NCBI GenBank assembly: GCA_963976865.1
Contig: CAXBLY010000002.1
Location: 124,001 to 188,000 of the forward strand
Direction: 5' to 3'
Origin: UBA1858 sp963976865
GTDB lineage: Bacteria > Pseudomonadota > Gammaproteobacteria > UBA4575
DNA: 64,000 nt
Both the position numbers and the translations under genes were made by a program. How positions within the stretch are numbered: the first letter of the stretch is position 1; each line of letters opens with the position of its first letter. Shown here in pieces: positions 36,515-46,703 of this stretch. Under the pieces are notes generated by a model that did not search any database, was not told where the DNA came from, and saw only the letters and a list, made by a program, of their open reading frames with translations.

Positions 36515-37129
36515 ATGAAAGCAACAGACAACCCTAAAGTCAGCACAGCAACAACGCATAGTTCATATGGATTTAGCGTGATTGAACTCGTCATTACATT
36601 AGCATTACTGGCTGTCATGCTCACAGTTGCTGCACCCGCTTTCACGAATATTTTTGAAAATAATGCACTCGCTGGCACTGCCAATAGGTTTATTACCAGC
36701 CTAGCACTCGCACGCAGCGAGGCAATCTCAAGAAACAGAAGTGTAACAATGTGTCGATTAAACGCATCGAATAATGGATGTGCTTCAAATGGTAACTGGG
36801 AAGATGGATGGATAATTTGGGCTGATGTTGATGGTGATGGCACTCTGGAAGCAACTAATCAAGATGGTGATGTGGAGGTAATCAATGCTGAAGAGGCGCT
36901 TGGTACTGGTTACACACTGAGAGCACTAAACAATCAGTTTACCAATCGTATTACTTTTAGTCCGATTGGTGAAGCAACTGGCAATGGCGGAAACCAGCAG
37001 GAAATCTTTCGCTTATGCGACCCAGACAACGATAGTGACAAAGCCAGGCTAATTTACCTGAATGGTGTAGGCAATGCGTGGGTGAACCGTAATTCAGGAA
37101 GTACTTCCTCAGCAACAGATTGTCCTTAA
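36515..37129 (+). CDS. fimT: GspH/FimT-family type IV minor prepilin
   Basis: This is a 204-residue prepilin. A 19-residue leader ends in G, before FSVIELVITLALLAVML (G|F cleavage site, E5), and the rest is a GspH-type domain with a predicted C46-like disulfide pair (CRLNASNNGC). It primes the type IVa pilus with the other minor pilins. It is the first gene of a seven-gene operon. Confidence 0.88.
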   Translation: MKATDNPKVSTATTHSSYGFSVIELVITLALLAVMLTVAAPAFTNIFENNALAGTANRFITSLALARSEAISRNRSVTMCRLNASNNGCASNGNWEDGWIIWADVDGDGTLEATNQDGDVEVINAEEALGTGYTLRALNNQFTNRITFSPIGEATGNGGNQQEIFRLCDPDNDSDKARLIYLNGVGNAWVNRNSGSTSSATDCP

Positions 37130-37133
37130 TAAA

Positions 37134-37685
37134 ATGAATATGAAAAGATTAAATTCCGGTTTTACCTTAATTGAAGTATTAGTTGCATTACTGATATTTG
37201 CAGTAGGCATGCTGGGCCTGGCTGGATTACAGCTTCAGGCACACCAATCGACCAGTTATGCACAAGGCAGAACTGCGACAACTATGGCAGCCAGTCACCT
37301 TTTTGAACGAATGCGTGCAAATATTAATGGTGTAACTGCAGGAGATTATGCTTACAACTCTACTGCTGGGTTACCAGACGCAGTTGCCGCCTGCAATACA
37401 GTTGCAGGTTGTGGCTCAGCTGCTCAGCTTGCCCAAAATGATTTAAGAGAGTGGTTACTAACACTGGACCAGTCACTGCCAATATTTGATAGATCAGACT
37501 TCAGCTTTAATGATGATATTTCCATTCGTGTTTGCATAGATTCATCTCCAGAAATAGATGCTGCCACGGCTATTAATTGTGATGGCTTATTAGGGCAGTG
37601 GACTGTCTTTATTGACTGGACTGAAGAAAGAGAAGAGCTGACAGAATTTCAGTCAAACCGACAAACTTTTTCATTTGTCCCTTAA
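37134..37685 (+). CDS. pilV: Type IV pilus minor pilin PilV
   Basis: This is a 183-residue prepilin with leader MNMKRLNSG and the segment FTLIEVLVALLIFAVGMLGL, typical of PilV/GspI. QTATTMAASHLFERM-like residues follow the helix. It starts 4 bases after fimT. It forms part of the minor-pilin priming complex at the pilus tip. Confidence 0.92.
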   Translation: MNMKRLNSGFTLIEVLVALLIFAVGMLGLAGLQLQAHQSTSYAQGRTATTMAASHLFERMRANINGVTAGDYAYNSTAGLPDAVAACNTVAGCGSAAQLAQNDLREWLLTLDQSLPIFDRSDFSFNDDISIRVCIDSSPEIDAATAINCDGLLGQWTVFIDWTEEREELTEFQSNRQTFSFVP

Positions 37686-37701
37686 ACTTAACGCTGTAAT
37701 C

Positions 37702-38859
37702 ATGATGCAAAAAAATAAAACATCTGCAGGACTGGTAAATATATCCCGAGGATTCGGATTAGTAGAGCTACTTATTGCTATTCTGCTAAGTTCTATAGTT
37801 GCTATTGTAGTGGTCCAGTTATTTATACAGAACAAGTCTTCATATCTCGCACAAGAAGCGACAACACGCACGCAGGAGAATGGTCGTTATGCAATTCACT
37901 TATTAACCAATGCGATCAAATCTGCAGACTTTTGGGGCTGCATCCCCTCTTTTGCGCCTGATACTCAAAGCACATCTTTTAGCTGGCCAGAAGATGGCGT
38001 ATTAAATATCGTAGCGAATCTACCCGCAGGTTTTGTAGGAGTAAGAGGTGTTGAAGGTGCGGCGAGCACAGGGCTTGCGGGTTTCCCCTCACAGCCTGAT
38101 TCGCTTATCATTAGCGGTGTTGAACGTGGTCGTTCATTTCCTCTTGAAGATGGCATCAGTGATGTTAGCACTGACCCCATCACCATCAGCTTAAACAAGA
38201 GTACACAATCCTCCATCGCGCCCAATGAAATATTAGTAATATCCGACTGTGCAAATGCCGTTATATTTCAGGCAACCAATGATGTTGATACTACTGTAAC
38301 AGTTTCTGGCTCAGCAGATATTCCAAATACAGCCACTATTGCACATTCAACAACGCCCTTTTCCACAACGCCGGCATCACCTTATAACAATCAGCAAAAC
38401 AATCTTGGATATCCATTTAAGAAACACACAACTACTGTATTCAAAAATGTTAATACGGATGTAACGTACACTATTAACCCTTCTGTAGACCATGATGGCA
38501 TTTCATCCACACCAACAGTACCCAGTCTTATGCGCTCGGTTAATGGGGCCGCGCCACAACCAATTATTCCAGGCATAGAAACACTACAGGTTATGTATGG
38601 TGAGGACACAAATGTGCCCTACGATTTTCAGGCAGATCGTTATGTGACAGCCAATAACGTTGCGGACTGGGAAAGCGTCGTCAGTGTAAGAATCAGCATT
38701 TTAGCACGATCACCTGATGCAAATAATGACGCAACACCAGATTATTCAATAGATGGAGTTAACGTCGACAGCTCAAACATTCCTGCCGATACGAATGGTA
38801 AATTTCATTCCCGCAAGGTCTACACAACAACCGTTTCTATAAGAAATCGAATGAGCTAG
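37702..38859 (+). CDS. pilW: Type IV pilus minor pilin PilW
   Basis: This is a 385-residue prepilin. The class III signal ends ISRG before FGLVELLIAILLSSIVAIVV, and TRTQENGRYAIHLLTNAIKSADFWGC is a PilW family pattern. I start at ATG 37702; the frame is open to 37675 but has no start with a ribosome site there. It is longer than Pseudomonas PilW (274), with extra residues in the globular domain. Confidence 0.9.
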   Translation: MMQKNKTSAGLVNISRGFGLVELLIAILLSSIVAIVVVQLFIQNKSSYLAQEATTRTQENGRYAIHLLTNAIKSADFWGCIPSFAPDTQSTSFSWPEDGVLNIVANLPAGFVGVRGVEGAASTGLAGFPSQPDSLIISGVERGRSFPLEDGISDVSTDPITISLNKSTQSSIAPNEILVISDCANAVIFQATNDVDTTVTVSGSADIPNTATIAHSTTPFSTTPASPYNNQQNNLGYPFKKHTTTVFKNVNTDVTYTINPSVDHDGISSTPTVPSLMRSVNGAAPQPIIPGIETLQVMYGEDTNVPYDFQADRYVTANNVADWESVVSVRISILARSPDANNDATPDYSIDGVNVDSSNIPADTNGKFHSRKVYTTTVSIRNRMS

Positions 38860-38862
38860 TGA

Positions 38863-39435
38863 ATGATGAAAAATAATATCAACAAGTTGAATATCACGAA
38901 ACAATCGGGAATTGTTTTAATATTCTCTTTATTACTGTTATCTGTACTGACAATACTTGCCCTAACAGGAATGAAAACAAGTGTCCTGGGTGAAAAAATG
39001 TCAGGTAATTTTCGTGACAGTGAACTGGCACATCAGGCTGCAGAAAGTGCGCTACGAGAGGCAGAAACATTTATTGACAGCATGGTCTCATTAACCGAAC
39101 TGACTAATACCAATGGATTAATTCGAGAGGGCTCTGATGCTTCAACACAAGAGTTAGACTATTTTTCCAGTGCTACCTGGGATCCCGGCTCACCAACAAA
39201 CTATACAACTGCCAATGCTATAGGTGGAACCCAACTGGCACGCCCACCCAAGTACATAATCAAGCATATGGGGAAGCAGAAAATATGCAACGCTAACGTG
39301 CCTTTTGACTTAAATAGCGCTGCAAACACAAACAGATGCTATCGAGATGTGTTTAGAGTAACAGCACTTGGCACAGGTTTGACGCCCGATACTACAAAGC
39401 TTCTACAAGCTTACTTTGAACGCAATATACTTTAA
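38863..39435 (+). CDS. pilX: Type IV pilus assembly protein PilX
   Basis: This is a 190-residue prepilin. SGIVLIFSLLLLSVLTILAL follows the leader (Gly-Ile instead of Gly-Phe), and the PilX N-domain continues KTSVLGEKMSGNFRDSELAHQAAESALREAE. It lies 3 bases after pilW and 26 before the chosen pilY1 start. Confidence 0.92.
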   Translation: MMKNNINKLNITKQSGIVLIFSLLLLSVLTILALTGMKTSVLGEKMSGNFRDSELAHQAAESALREAETFIDSMVSLTELTNTNGLIREGSDASTQELDYFSSATWDPGSPTNYTTANAIGGTQLARPPKYIIKHMGKQKICNANVPFDLNSAANTNRCYRDVFRVTALGTGLTPDTTKLLQAYFERNIL

Positions 39436-39461
39436 CAGACGTGCTTAAGCAGGAAACCAAT

Positions 39462-42400
39462 ATGAATATATTAACCAGACAATACATGAAACAGCTTCTG
39501 ATTAGTCTATCAATGTCGCTTGCCATGTTTAGCACAGGTGCTAATGCCGCGCCCGGAAATCTGGCCAATCAACCACTATTTTTAAGTTCCAATGTGCAAG
39601 CAAATATTTTCTTTGCAACAGATGATTCAGGCAGCATGGACTGGGAAACAACACTGAATGATGGTACCTACAATCCTGGACAAGTAAATTTTAATTTTTT
39701 ACCCAATCCACCTACTTCTGCAGGAGGCTTACCTGATGATTGGTATCGTGAAATAAGAAGATCTCTATGTTTGGGTTTTAATGTACTTGCTTACAATCCA
39801 GATTCAGTATACACACCCTGGAAAGGTGAAGATGAAGATGGCATAGATTATTCAAACAAGTCTTTGACATCAGCACTATTTGACCCATACGATAATGACA
39901 GCACAAGAGACATTTCCAATCATGTCTATTTTGTATGGAATGACGCTGATGCCGATGGACAATACGATGGCCCAGGAAGCGCCAGTTTCGGTGCCGCAAA
40001 CAATGCAGCAACAGATGAGTGTGGGGACGTATCAGCAGACATCACTGCAAATACTATTCAGGTAAATTCCCTGCCGGCAACGTTAAACCCGGGTGATACC
40101 GGTTACCCCAACTCACAACAGAATTATGCCAACTGGTGGACATATTATCGCAAACGTGAATATGTCGCTAAAAAAGCGATGTCAGAACTTATCTGGAATT
40201 CCAATCACAGAATGGGACTCGCAACGTTACATGATAATAATAGCGTGGGTACACCAATAAGCGATATGACTGTTTCTACAAACAAAGATAACCTGTTAAG
40301 TGAATTAGGCCAAATTAATTCAACAGGTGGAACTCCGTTGAGACGCTTATTAAGGAACACCGGAAGATACTTTGATAAAGCAGGAAGTAATTCTGATCAT
40401 TCAGATCTTGGTTTCACTTCTTCAAGCCCAATCTTAAGTACCACCAATGGTGGTGAATGCCAGCAAAATTTTGCTGTTCTATTCTCTGATGGTTTCTGGA
40501 ATGGAGGCAGTCCTAGTGTAGGTAACACTGACGGCGGCACCAGTAATTCCATGTGGGACGGTGGTTCCTACGCAGACTCAATTAGCAATACATTAGCTGA
40601 TGTTGCCATGTATTACTATGAAACTGATTTAGCAACAGGTATCGCAGACAAAGTCAGGCCAATTGAAAATATTGACGAAAATGAGGCACAGCACCTGACA
40701 ACTTATACGGTTGCCTTTGGTGTAAACGGCACTCTGAATGCAAATCCGCCAAATACGACCGATCCTTTTGCATGGCCCGATCCAACTGACACAGAAGATG
40801 CAGAACGTGTTGATGACATGCGCCATGCCGCATGGAATGCTCGCGGAGAGTTTCTCAATGCCAGAGACCCGGCAACGTTAATTTCTTCATTAGAAAATGC
40901 ACTAGCGTCCATTGAAAACAGAATTGGTACTTCAACGGCAGTGACGTTTAACTCAAACGAACTTCAGGCCGAGACTCAGTTATATCTAACACAGTTTAAT
41001 AGTGAAAACTGGTCCGGTGACGTTGTTGCATTCAATTTCAACACTGACGGCACAATTAATCCTACGGAAGCCTGGCGTATTTCGGACTATCTGGACTCTG
41101 CCAGTTACAATTACACCAACCGTGTCGCCTACACCATGAACAGTGCTACCAATGCAGCAACATTGCTTGAGTGGGGCAACATTTCAACAGCCCAGCAAAA
41201 CGACTTCAAAACTGCTCCGGATGGAAGTCTAGGTAGTGACACAGATGGTCAGGCCAGGCTTAATTTCTTCCTGGGTGATCGTACACATGAAGCAAGTGGT
41301 ACGGCTTATAATTTCAGAAGACGAGATTCCATCATGGGCGATATTGTACACTCAGGCCCGGTATTTGTAGGCAAACCCAGTGAACTTTATCCTGATAGCA
41401 GTCCTTTTGGCAGCAGTTCAGAAAGATACTCAAGCTTTGTCGAAGCCAAGAAAAACCGTAAGGGTATTGTCTATGTGGGTGCAAACGATGGCATGGTACA
41501 TGCGTTTGACACAACCCAAAGCGGTAGAGAGATAATGACCTACACACCCAAAGAACTCTATCAAAGCGGATCAGCCACGGCAGGTCTTCACTATCTTTCA
41601 GACCCAGACTACACACACAACTATTATGTTGATGTTAATCTAGCTGCCAACGATGTTTATATCAATGCATCAAGCGCTCCTCTGGGCACACCGAACTGGG
41701 AAACCATCCTGGCAGGCGGATATGGTGCAGGCGGCCGAGGTGTATTTGCCCTAAATGTTACTGACGCCAGTTTCCCGGACAGTGTTACAGGCGCACAGAA
41801 TACTGTCTTGTGGGAATTCTCTGACGCAAATAGCACTTACATGGGATACTCATATAGCGAACCTCGTATTGCTTTACTTAATAATAATAAGTGGGCTGTC
41901 ATCTTTGGCAATGGATATAATAGCGACAATGGAAAAGCCGCTTTAATCATACTTTACATCGAAGGTGGTATTGATGGAACATGGGTTTTAAATAGCGACT
42001 ATAAAATTATCGATACAGGTGTCGGTGACGCAGCTAATAAGAGTGGTATTGGTGAGATTACAGCTATAGATCTGGACAATGATTTTGTTGTTGATCGAAT
42101 TTACGGTAGTGGTATTGACGGAAAATTGTGGGCATTTGACTTGTCAGATAGCAATGCCAGCAACTGGGATGTGGCATATGGTACCAGCTCAAATAAAAAG
42201 CCATTATTCACGTCATCATCAGGACAACCCATTACTGTAAAAAGTGCCATCACACGTGTGGCGGATTCCACAATCGCAGACGCGCCTAATGTTCTGGTTA
42301 TACTTGGTACTGGTCAGTTCATTACCGATGCGGACCCAAGTAACACAAACCAGCAATCTCTGTATGGCGTATGGGATGCTGGCGAAAGCGAAATTACACG

Positions 42401-42932
42401 TGCAGATCTGGTGGAACAGACACTGGATTCATCTACTACATCATCTCTTAGGGTAATGTCAGATAATACGGTGACATATAATACCGCCAATCCAAGCAGT
42501 GGTGATTTGGGCTGGTTCTTTGACCTACCTGAAAGCGGAGAACGCGTCAACATTGATCCAGTTGTCAGACTTGAACAGGTATTCTTTGCTACAAACATAC
42601 CTTCTACTCAAAAGTGTACAGATGGAGGCGGTAGCGGTTGGATAATGATACTTGATGCTGAAAACGGTGGCGAACCGAGCAGAGGAGGATTTGATTTAAA
42701 TTCTGATGGTAATTTTGATTCAAATGATCAGTTATCTAATACATTTGTCGCAGGAGTTAAATTTGATAATGGTCTCCCAGCAGGATTAGGATTTCTGGGC
42801 GGTAGTGGAAACTTATACGTGACAGGAACAGGTGGTGGAACTAATATTTTAGACAGTGTATCCACTCAAAAAATTAAAACTATCAGTTTTGGTGCCAAAG
42901 GCAGATTAGCCTGGAAGGAGTTATTTGAATGA
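39462..42932 (+). CDS. pilY1: PilY1 pilus tip adhesin/assembly protein
   Basis: This is a 1,156-residue secreted protein with a signal peptide (to about residue 30, SGANA|AP). The N-terminal half contains a von Willebrand A-like domain with the MIDAS motif TDDSGSM. The C-terminal half is the PilY1 beta-propeller: GIVYVGANDGMVHAFD and ITAIDLDNDFVVDRIYGSG (calcium site for pilus retraction control), with a second Ca-like loop DLNSDGNFDSND near the end. The start is ATG 39462, preceded by AGGA; a GTG at 39441 is rejected. It overlaps the next gene by ATGA. Confidence 0.95.
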   Translation: MNILTRQYMKQLLISLSMSLAMFSTGANAAPGNLANQPLFLSSNVQANIFFATDDSGSMDWETTLNDGTYNPGQVNFNFLPNPPTSAGGLPDDWYREIRRSLCLGFNVLAYNPDSVYTPWKGEDEDGIDYSNKSLTSALFDPYDNDSTRDISNHVYFVWNDADADGQYDGPGSASFGAANNAATDECGDVSADITANTIQVNSLPATLNPGDTGYPNSQQNYANWWTYYRKREYVAKKAMSELIWNSNHRMGLATLHDNNSVGTPISDMTVSTNKDNLLSELGQINSTGGTPLRRLLRNTGRYFDKAGSNSDHSDLGFTSSSPILSTTNGGECQQNFAVLFSDGFWNGGSPSVGNTDGGTSNSMWDGGSYADSISNTLADVAMYYYETDLATGIADKVRPIENIDENEAQHLTTYTVAFGVNGTLNANPPNTTDPFAWPDPTDTEDAERVDDMRHAAWNARGEFLNARDPATLISSLENALASIENRIGTSTAVTFNSNELQAETQLYLTQFNSENWSGDVVAFNFNTDGTINPTEAWRISDYLDSASYNYTNRVAYTMNSATNAATLLEWGNISTAQQNDFKTAPDGSLGSDTDGQARLNFFLGDRTHEASGTAYNFRRRDSIMGDIVHSGPVFVGKPSELYPDSSPFGSSSERYSSFVEAKKNRKGIVYVGANDGMVHAFDTTQSGREIMTYTPKELYQSGSATAGLHYLSDPDYTHNYYVDVNLAANDVYINASSAPLGTPNWETILAGGYGAGGRGVFALNVTDASFPDSVTGAQNTVLWEFSDANSTYMGYSYSEPRIALLNNNKWAVIFGNGYNSDNGKAALIILYIEGGIDGTWVLNSDYKIIDTGVGDAANKSGIGEITAIDLDNDFVVDRIYGSGIDGKLWAFDLSDSNASNWDVAYGTSSNKKPLFTSSSGQPITVKSAITRVADSTIADAPNVLVILGTGQFITDADPSNTNQQSLYGVWDAGESEITRADLVEQTLDSSTTSSLRVMSDNTVTYNTANPSSGDLGWFFDLPESGERVNIDPVVRLEQVFFATNIPSTQKCTDGGGSGWIMILDAENGGEPSRGGFDLNSDGNFDSNDQLSNTFVAGVKFDNGLPAGLGFLGGSGNLYVTGTGGGTNILDSVSTQKIKTISFGAKGRLAWKELFE

Positions 42933-43306
42933 TAAATCAAGCTTTTATCACAGCCAGATTTTATTTTTTACTTGGCATCATAATGTTAATGTTCAGTGCA
43001 TACACACATGCAGGACAGTTACCTAATCATTACCCTAGTGCATTTCGCTGGTCTGGTACTGTTGAGGAAATATCTAACAATACTATTGTGATTGGTGATA
43101 GAGAATTTACACTTACTCAGAGTGCAAGTTTCCATCGACTGAATTCTTACAACTCAACGCTCCAAGATATCAAAGCAGGTATGCCTTTAGGTTGCATTAT
43201 CTCAGATACGAATCAGATAATTTCATTATGGGAGTTCCCGAAGGAATTATCATCAACGGTTGGGCCCTGGGCTGAAGGTCTTCACGGAATTAACGTCAAG
43301 AGATAA
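42929..43306 (+). CDS. Small secreted protein in the PilY2 position
   Basis: This is a 125-residue protein with a signal peptide (to about residue 26, THA|GQL). The mature part is short and beta-rich (FRWSGTVEEISNNTIVIGDREFTLT). It lies between pilY1 and pilE, where Pseudomonas has pilY2, whose product is of similar size and also begins with a GTVxxI-like motif. I therefore call it PilY2-like from size, export signal and position; homology is not proven. Confidence 0.6.
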   Translation: MINQAFITARFYFLLGIIMLMFSAYTHAGQLPNHYPSAFRWSGTVEEISNNTIVIGDREFTLTQSASFHRLNSYNSTLQDIKAGMPLGCIISDTNQIISLWEFPKELSSTVGPWAEGLHGINVKR

Positions 43307-43311
43307 AACCT

Positions 43312-43743
43312 ATGCCCTATTCTAAACATTCCGGATTCACATTAGTCGAACTGTTAATTGTTGTTGCAATTGTGGCCATTCTCGCTTCTATAGGTTATCC
43401 AGCCTACAATGAGCAGGTGCAAAAAGGCAGGCGTGCAGATGCTAAAAACATGATTCTTCAAATCTCATCTTTACAGGAAAGATATCATTCAAATTTTGGC
43501 TATTACGGAAATATAGATGACCTTTTCGGCGCCAGTAGTGACCCTGTTTCCAGTGATGGAGGTTATTATTCCCTCACTGTCGCATGCACCCCATCAGCTG
43601 CATGTACAGCGGCCTCGAGGTCACAGCAATATACAATCACTGCAACACCCAATGCCACAGATGCAAATTGTGGTGTATTTACCTATGATCAGGCAGGCAA
43701 CATAACAGAAGGTGGAACAAAAGATTTAGCCTACTGCTGGTAA
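43312..43743 (+). CDS. pilE: Type IV pilin PilE (minor pilin)
   Basis: This is a 143-residue prepilin. Leader MPYSKHSG is followed by FTLVELLIVVAIVAILASIG, with Glu5; residues YPAYNEQVQKGRRADAKNMIL are typical of PilE. A Cys pair near the C-terminus (NCGVF...AYCW) can form the D-region disulfide. It is the last gene of the operon, 5 bases after the PilY2-like gene, and convergent with srkA. Confidence 0.93.
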   Translation: MPYSKHSGFTLVELLIVVAIVAILASIGYPAYNEQVQKGRRADAKNMILQISSLQERYHSNFGYYGNIDDLFGASSDPVSSDGGYYSLTVACTPSAACTAASRSQQYTITATPNATDANCGVFTYDQAGNITEGGTKDLAYCW

Positions 43744-43763
43744 CAGCGTTATAACAGCTTAGA

Positions 43764-44759
43764 CTAGAAGCCAATATTGATTGGCAACTCACTCAATTCT
43801 GAAAGCTGTTCTCTTAAGCTTAAAATATGCTCCTCCCAGTAACGTGATGTATTAAACCACGGGAATCCCAATGGAAAAGCCGGGTCATCCCAGCGCCTGG
43901 CTATCCAGGCTGAATAATGCAGCATTCTTAGTGTACGCAAACTTTCAATTAGCCTTAATTCATTTAAATCAAAATCAGCAAATTCATTATAGCCTTCTAT
44001 TATTTCGCGTAGCTGTATTTGCTGCTCGTTTCGATCGCCCGAAAGCAGCATCCATACATCCTGTATAGCAGGCGCCATTCTTGAATCATCAAAATCGATA
44101 AAGTGTGGTAATTCATCTCGCCATAACATATTTCCAATATGACAATCTCCATGCGCACGAATATATTTTATATCCTGACTATCAGCCATGGCCTGATCTA
44201 TAATTTTCAGAAGATCGTTAGTTAATGTTTCATAGGCAATTTTAAGTTCATCGGGAATAAAATTATCCTTAATGTACTTAACACTGTCATGACCATAACT
44301 TTGACTATTGATTGCAGGACGAAATTCAAATGAAGATGCTGCGCCGATCATATGTATGCGCCCCAGGAAACGACCTAAAACAAGCAGGTTGTCATAATTA
44401 TCCAGTTCCGGCGCCCTGCCACCTTTTCGTGGATACAAAGAAAATCGAAAATCACCATATTCAAACAGACTCAAACCCTGTTCATTTTTCATGGGCGCAA
44501 CCACTGGCAGCTCTGCCTCAACTAATTCATAGCAGTATTCATGCTCTTCCTTAATTTGTTGATTAGTCCAGCGACCTGGGCGATAAAATTTTGCGATAAC
44601 CGGTTCATTATCTTCAATTCCAATTTGATAAACACGGTTTTCATAGCTATTCAAAATAGTGACACGACCATCCGTTTCGAATCCTATGCTATCTACTGCA
44701 TCCAATATAAAACTTGGCCCAAGCGATTCAAAAGGATGTAAATCAGTTGAATTTTCCAT
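43764..44759 (-). CDS. srkA: Stress response kinase A (SrkA/YihE)
   Basis: This is a 331-residue Ser/Thr kinase of the aminoglycoside-phosphotransferase-like fold. The Brenner motif HGDCHIGNMLW and the metal-binding FIDFDDSRMAP are intact, as is the lysine-bearing EPVIAKFYRPGRW. E. coli SrkA (328) protects against MazEF-linked cell death. Its start lies inside the last 17 bases of the upstream furan-cofactor kinase gene, so it is carried as the distal gene of the C1 operon. Confidence 0.93.
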   Translation of the reverse strand: MENSTDLHPFESLGPSFILDAVDSIGFETDGRVTILNSYENRVYQIGIEDNEPVIAKFYRPGRWTNQQIKEEHEYCYELVEAELPVVAPMKNEQGLSLFEYGDFRFSLYPRKGGRAPELDNYDNLLVLGRFLGRIHMIGAASSFEFRPAINSQSYGHDSVKYIKDNFIPDELKIAYETLTNDLLKIIDQAMADSQDIKYIRAHGDCHIGNMLWRDELPHFIDFDDSRMAPAIQDVWMLLSGDRNEQQIQLREIIEGYNEFADFDLNELRLIESLRTLRMLHYSAWIARRWDDPAFPLGFPWFNTSRYWEEHILSLREQLSELSELPINIGF

Positions 44760-45318
44760 TATTCACATCGTTTAAAAATTTAGTTGATTGAGAGGCATGA
44801 TAGAAATGAGTCTGCCCGAGGAACTTTCTGGCGGCTGTAGAGAAATAACCATCAACCTGTTCTGAATCCGCTAGCTGCTGTATCAACGAATCGTCAACTT
44901 CACAGGACTTGACCAGACAGAGATGATTTGCAGATAGTTTACACGCGAGCCAGAGTGCTAAAGAATCTGACGTTGTCTGCCAGTTTTTTGGATAATCACA
45001 TTCAGATATTACGTCAGAATATGGCAACCATATTGTTGAGCCCGTATCCTGGATATCTTTAAATGAATTAGCCACTTTTAGACTTCCATTAAGATTTGCT
45101 AACAGGCACCCATACTGTTGCATAGCCATTACCGCCATATCATGTGCAACGGCATCCGACAGATTCCACTGCTTATTCGCAGCACGTACCTGATCCGCAA
45201 ATGGTCCACCCCCTGGCACAATCACAAGCGTTTGTTGATGGATACGCGCAAGCTGATCACACCATTCTTTCAGGTGCGGGGATGCATATAAACTGCCTCC
45301 TATTTTGACAATAATCAC
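44743..45318 (-). CDS. MfnE-like amino-acid-kinase-fold enzyme (furan cofactor biosynthesis)
   Basis: This 191-residue kinase of the aspartokinase/UMP-kinase fold has IIVKIGGSL at the N-terminus and VIVPGGGPFADQVR for nucleotide binding. Short kinases of this type occur in methanogens as MfnE, which phosphorylates 5-(aminomethyl)furan-3-yl methyl phosphate, and are common in bacterial H4MPT islands. GTG start 45318 shares one base with the pabB stop (TAGTG). Bacterial substrate specificity is untested here. Confidence 0.78.
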   Translation of the reverse strand: MIIVKIGGSLYASPHLKEWCDQLARIHQQTLVIVPGGGPFADQVRAANKQWNLSDAVAHDMAVMAMQQYGCLLANLNGSLKVANSFKDIQDTGSTIWLPYSDVISECDYPKNWQTTSDSLALWLACKLSANHLCLVKSCEVDDSLIQQLADSEQVDGYFSTAARKFLGQTHFYHASQSTKFLNDVNNGKFN

Positions 45319-46694
45319 TATTGCCCAAAAAACCTGAACATTGCAGCGGCTTTATCAAATGTTTCCTGATATTCCTCATCCACTTGAGAGTCCCACACCA
45401 GGCCTCCCCCTGCATAAAAATATGCCTGATTATCTTTCTGGATAATGGTCCTTATAGCAATATTAGTATCCATCTTTCGGTTAAAGCCTATATAACCTAT
45501 GCTGCCACAGTATAATCCACGTCTGTGCGGTTCAAGTTCTTCTATAATTTCCATTGCTCTGATTTTGGGCGCGCCAGTGATTGAGCCGCCAGGAAAACAT
45601 TCGCGTAACAGCTCAACAGGAGAAGTCTTATTCGGGAGCTTACCTTCTATAGTACTAACCAGATGATGCACTGTTGGATAACTTTCAATGTTGAATAACT
45701 TTGTCACCTTAACACTATTAACATCACAACATTTACTTAAGTCATTCCTCAATAGATCAACAATCATGACATTTTCTGCACGATCTTTTGTGCTGCTTTC
45801 CAGTTCCAATACGAGCTCATTATCAATTTTCTCATCTTTTGAGCGCGGCCTTGTTCCTTTAATAGGTTTCGTCTCCACTACGCCGTTATTCACCTGTAAA
45901 AAACGTTCAGGAGAAACACTTAAAACCTTACACTCAGGAATATTCATATAAGCACCAAATGGCGAAGGATTTATTTTTCGCAGATGTTGATATCCCGACC
46001 AGGAATCACCTTCGACCGGCACGTTAAATCGTTGCGCCAGATTTACCTGGTAACAGTCGCCTGAGCTTATGTAATTTTTAACTTTGGAAAACTTTTCAGC
46101 ATACTGCTCTGCCGTCATATTGGACTGTATTTTATCTAATGCTTTATACTCGCCATTAGAAGCAACATTACCCACCTGACTGACATTATCTATTATATCT
46201 TTCCAATTCAGGCGAACTCTTGGCTCTGAAAGATCCCCCACTAACACAGCCTTTTTCTCAAGATGATCAGCAATGTATGCCCAATGGTAAATACCTATTG
46301 CCATCTCGGGAATGCCAGTATCATCCAGCGCAGTACTTGGCATTTTTTCAATTCTTCTCCCCAAATCATAGGAAAAGAAACCTAGCGCCCCACCCGTAAA
46401 CGGCAGCTCATCTGATTGAATAAAATTTGCTGATAGCTCATGCGCCAATAATTCAAATGGATCATCAGGAACAAGCTGTTGATTACCCCCTGTAGTGATT
46501 GTCGTTAATTTCCCTCGCGTCACAAATGTCGTTTTAGGATAAGCAGAAAAAATATCATAGCGACCAAACTTGCTAACAGGCCTGCCACTATCAAGAAATA
46601 TTGCCCACGGTTCGTGTGCGAATAGTGAAAAAACAGATGTCACATCTTCAAAATAAGGAACACTGACACGCGTTAGTTTATTATTTCTGGACAC
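45318..46694 (-). CDS. pabB: Aminodeoxychorismate synthase component I
   Basis: This 458-residue chorismate-binding enzyme makes aminodeoxychorismate for p-aminobenzoate. It shows the Trp-pocket N-terminal part, PIKGTRPRS, GSITGAPKIRAMEIIEELEPHRRG and the C-terminal AGGGLVWDSQVDEEYQETFDKA. pABA is used for folate but is also the aminobenzene unit of H4MPT, which explains placement among C1 cofactor genes, 9 bases after the MfnF-like gene. No glutaminase (pabA) is in the window. Confidence 0.93.
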   Translation of the reverse strand: MSRNNKLTRVSVPYFEDVTSVFSLFAHEPWAIFLDSGRPVSKFGRYDIFSAYPKTTFVTRGKLTTITTGGNQQLVPDDPFELLAHELSANFIQSDELPFTGGALGFFSYDLGRRIEKMPSTALDDTGIPEMAIGIYHWAYIADHLEKKAVLVGDLSEPRVRLNWKDIIDNVSQVGNVASNGEYKALDKIQSNMTAEQYAEKFSKVKNYISSGDCYQVNLAQRFNVPVEGDSWSGYQHLRKINPSPFGAYMNIPECKVLSVSPERFLQVNNGVVETKPIKGTRPRSKDEKIDNELVLELESSTKDRAENVMIVDLLRNDLSKCCDVNSVKVTKLFNIESYPTVHHLVSTIEGKLPNKTSPVELLRECFPGGSITGAPKIRAMEIIEELEPHRRGLYCGSIGYIGFNRKMDTNIAIRTIIQKDNQAYFYAGGGLVWDSQVDEEYQETFDKAAAMFRFFGQ

Positions 46695-46703
46695 AGGAAT
46701 GAA

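Noticed and set aside
39778..40065. Overlapping frames within pilY1
   Set aside because: pilY1 is continuous and recognisable through this region.
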